From the IMG/VR virus record IMGVR_UViG_3300047325_000048, positions 1 to 41,142 of that record: a DNA stretch of 41,142 nt; one strand, given 5' to 3'. The position numbers and the translations under genes were made by a program. Origin of the DNA: a virus. Shown here piece by piece: positions 39,516-41,142 of the stretch. Each line of letters opens with the position of its first letter. Positions within the stretch are counted from its first letter, which is position 1. A model generated the notes under the pieces. The model had not been told where the DNA came from, ran no database searches, and saw only the letters and a list, made by a program, of their open reading frames with translations.

Positions 39516-39937
39516 ACCAACACGCTTTGCAGCCATGCGCGCGCCTTGTCTGTTGGCCAGTAAAATTTCTCAGCCACGTCAAGATCGAGCAGCGCAAGGC
39601 CAGCACCCGCCGAGCCAAACATGCGCTCAAGCTCAGCCCCTTCCGCGCCAGCTAAATGAATCGCCCATCCCGCAACGCAATGTGTAGTCTTGCACTTGTG
39701 CCAGTTTTCCATGTCTAAAGCATCGGGCGTTGCCAATGCGTGACGCGCAACATCAACCAGCCGAGTGCGTGCAACATCGGGATCAGGCCACGCGAAAGGG
39801 TATCCCCCGACGCTGGTGAGTGCCGTAAGCCCCGCGTCAGCGGCCTTGATGTAGAGGCTACCCCCGACGCTGGTGAGTGTGCGGGCGTAGTCAAAATTGA
39901 ATTTCGTTACAACTAAGTTGCCTTCGTGGTGAGTCAT
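39503..39937 (-). CDS. LTSVGG-repeat protein with the same WHxCxTTHCxAGW domain (paralogue of 5431-6102)
   Basis: The 144-residue protein begins with two units of an LTSVGG solenoid-like repeat (LTSVGGSLYIKAADAGLTAL, then TSVGGYPFAW); the underlying DNA has two exact 19-bp copies (39804-39822, 39861-39879). The C-terminal part, LATPDALDMENWHKCKTTHC then VAGWAIHLAGAEG, aligns with the tail of the cysteine-repeat protein, while the N-terminal parts are unrelated. GGAG precedes ATG 39937. The gene runs against the lysis operon and is bounded by exact 18-bp direct repeats. Function unknown. Confidence 0.75.
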   Translation of the reverse strand: MTHHEGNLVVTKFNFDYARTLTSVGGSLYIKAADAGLTALTSVGGYPFAWPDPDVARTRLVDVARHALATPDALDMENWHKCKTTHCVAGWAIHLAGAEGAELERMFGSAGAGLALLDLDVAEKFYWPTDKARAWLQSVLVEFT

Positions 39938-39946
39938 GCTCGCTCC

Positions 39947-39964
39947 GGGGGTTAGGTGAACTCA
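39947..39964. repeat. 18-bp direct repeat, copy 2 (5' boundary of cassette B)
   Basis: Identical to 39498-39515. It covers the stop codon (39962-39964) of the upstream leftward gene and ends 9 bases before the start codon of the LTSVGG gene. Confidence 0.9.
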
Positions 39965-40237
39965 GGCGACGGCAGCAGGAAAATCTTCACGGTCTAGGCT
40001 CTCTCCTGGCAGTATCGCCTTTTTTGCACCCTGAAGCGTAAGGTAGAAATAATCATCACTACCCATAAGTAAGTGTTCGCCTGCCGCCACGATCGCGTCT
40101 TTGGCCTGCACCATCGCGCACCAATCCTCATAATCGAAATGGCCTTTTCCTGCCACAAAGCGGTTGCGGTAGCTTACCCTCTGATTGTTTGGAAGGCCAA
40201 GTGCATGGCGAGCTAAGTCAATTTGTCGAGGGGTCAT
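39962..40237 (-). CDS. Accessory phage protein of unknown function (91 aa)
   Basis: ATG 40237 is chosen because GGAG lies 5 bases upstream; a longer frame to 40315 has no such site. The sequence PRQIDLARHALGLPNNQRVS, YRNRFVAGKGHFDYEDW and the later YFYLTLQGAKKAIL follow a pattern I associate with small uncharacterised proteins of several prophages. It is the first gene of the short leftward unit with a good promoter upstream, so it may be expressed in the lysogen. Confidence 0.65.
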   Translation of the reverse strand: MTPRQIDLARHALGLPNNQRVSYRNRFVAGKGHFDYEDWCAMVQAKDAIVAAGEHLLMGSDDYFYLTLQGAKKAILPGESLDREDFPAAVA

Positions 40238-40340
40238 GTCGTCTCCGGCAGTTGTTGGACAAGTAGGCCGGGGCTTCCACCCGCTGCGCGCCGGGACAGT
40301 TACCGGCGCTCTCAAGCCCTAGAGTCGGGCCGCGAGCGTA

Positions 40341-40369
40341 TTTATTTCATAACGCTTGTAATGTGTCAA
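40341..40369 (-). promoter_or_regulatory. Candidate sigma-70-type promoter for the leftward accessory genes
   Basis: On the minus strand TTGACA (complement of 40364-40369) is followed after 17 bases by AATAAA (complement of 40341-40346), a perfect -35 and a 4-of-6 -10. It lies about 105 bp before the ATG at 40237. The rest of 40238-40407 shows no gene. Confidence 0.55.
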
Positions 40370-40407
40370 GTTCTGTCTTAGTGTCGCAGCAGAATACAGG
40401 ATGCAAC

Positions 40408-41022
40408 ATGGCAGATTCGAGTTACATGAGAGAAGCGCTGGGTCTACCCAGCATCAAAACGCAGAAGGAGGCGTTGGGGCTGGACAAGATTGACGAGCAT
40501 GATCCGGTCTATATCGACCTCAACCCGAAGCGGAAGCGATCCACACCGGCCGAGCCTTACCCGGAGCTTGCCGAGGTTGTTCGAGCGATCCGCGAGGGTG
40601 AGAAACTGCGGGTATACGGCCCAGAGATTCTAGGCGGCTCGGACACTCAAATTTTGGCGGTTATGCAGGCTGTGGGCGCCAAAGGAGCCAGCATATACGA
40701 CGCTGTGGCCGACAAGGTTGTGGTGTGGTCGGCGGAGGCTTTAGAGGCCCTGGCATGGGCGCAGCGCGGCGAGGCAACCCACCGCAGCACGGCACTCAGG
40801 AAGGCGCGCATCCGGCGGGCCGAGCTTGGCCGAACTGGCGGACCTGCGCCGAAGCTGGACAAGGTTAAGAACCCGAAGGCGTTCGCTGCCGCTCTGAAGG
40901 TCTGGCTCGACCCGGCACTTACTGGCGATGCCGCCGCCGATAAGATCGGCATTTCCCCGTCCACCGCGTACCGCAAGCTCGGGCCGCGCGATCAACCTAT
41001 TTTTGGAAGGAAGCCAAAATAA
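40408..41022 (+). CDS. HTH protein resembling the C-terminal part of a serine recombinase (204 aa)
   Basis: ATG 40408 follows AGGA by 6 bases. The region 75-150 (LRVYGPEILGGSDTQILAVM, then a basic STALRKARIRRAELGRTGG) is reminiscent of the late catalytic/E-helix part of resolvases, and the end DAAADKIGISPSTAYRKLG is a resolvase-type HTH. However, the N-terminal YxRxS motif with the catalytic serine is missing, so recombinase activity is unlikely. It probably acts as a DNA-binding regulator at the head of the small-gene operon. The DUF551-like gene starts in its stop codon (TAATG). Confidence 0.55.
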   Translation: MADSSYMREALGLPSIKTQKEALGLDKIDEHDPVYIDLNPKRKRSTPAEPYPELAEVVRAIREGEKLRVYGPEILGGSDTQILAVMQAVGAKGASIYDAVADKVVVWSAEALEALAWAQRGEATHRSTALRKARIRRAELGRTGGPAPKLDKVKNPKAFAAALKVWLDPALTGDAAADKIGISPSTAYRKLGPRDQPIFGRKPK

Positions 41023-41142
41023 TGAGCCGATTGACTGACGATCTTGCCGCCGCTCTTGAGCGCGCAGTGAAAGAGCTAGACCACGATGTGCCGGCTAATT
41101 GCTATGCCACCGGCCCACGGACCGGCGACCCGATACAAGACT
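41022..41142 (+). CDS. DUF551-like protein, 5' part (continues at 1-197)
   Basis: ATG 41022 overlaps the preceding TAA. Forty codons (MSRLTDDLAAALERAVKELD ... GDPIQD) plus one base remain before the window ends; that base and bases 1-2 make TCA (Ser), after which the frame at position 3 continues to the stop at 197. The combined product has 105 residues, a normal size for a DUF551 protein, and the join falls just before APHNEQVLLYCP, a typical DUF551 strand. Confidence 0.75.
   Translation, partial: MSRLTDDLAAALERAVKELDHDVPANCYATGPRTGDPIQD

Overview
The window looks like the complete, circular genome of a temperate podovirus (41,142 bp) opened inside a gene. The open frame that starts at 41022 and runs off the right end continues in frame, without a stop, into the frame that opens the left end and stops at 197. 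Joined, the two parts give one 105-residue DUF551-like protein. Beside the integrase lies the 3' part of a tRNA-Lys(UUU) gene (1970-2016), as expected of attP. The host is probably an alphaproteobacterium: the phage carries a GapR/DUF2312 protein, a family known from that class, and its GC is high. An acetobacterium-like host is possible but is only a guess.

Layout. (a) 40408 to 1462 across the junction: a rightward run of small early genes with start/stop overlaps. (b) 1463-2077: non-coding, with CGGGACA repeats, two perfect hairpins, attP and three integrase arm-type repeats. (c) 7142 to 2078, leftward: small genes, Erf annealing protein, YqaJ exonuclease, excisionase-like protein and integrase. 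(d) 7143-8338: immunity switch with a short Xre repressor, a YdaS/Cro-like regulator, operators of type CGCTTAG-N5-CTAAGCG, and an exported accessory protein. (e) 8375-12276, rightward: DNA-binding proteins, GapR, RusA-like resolvase and a DUF1376 replication protein with iteron-like repeats inside its gene. (f) 12269-37533: packaging, head and tail. Terminase, portal, capsid, cement and staple follow the Bordetella phage BPP-1 plan. The tail tube/nozzle, gp13/gp14-like proteins and large ejection proteins follow the T7 plan. (g) 37601-39472: lysis genes (holin candidates, two spanins, T4-type lysozyme). (h) 40237 to 39503: two leftward accessory genes.

The most unusual signal is a pair of compact gene cassettes at 5418-6132 and 39498-39964. 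Each is a single leftward gene bounded by its own exact direct repeat (19 bp and 18 bp). The two proteins share a C-terminal domain (TPDALDM-x2-WHxCxTTHCxAGW) but have unrelated N-terminal repeat regions. Removing the first cassette in silico rebuilds an upstream gene whose stop codon touches the next gene's ATG, so the insertion can be read directly. A second oddity is a complete tRNA with anticodon CAU that is also the coding sequence for the signal-peptide n-region of the outer-membrane spanin.

All calls come from reading the sequence and from family knowledge. No searches were run.
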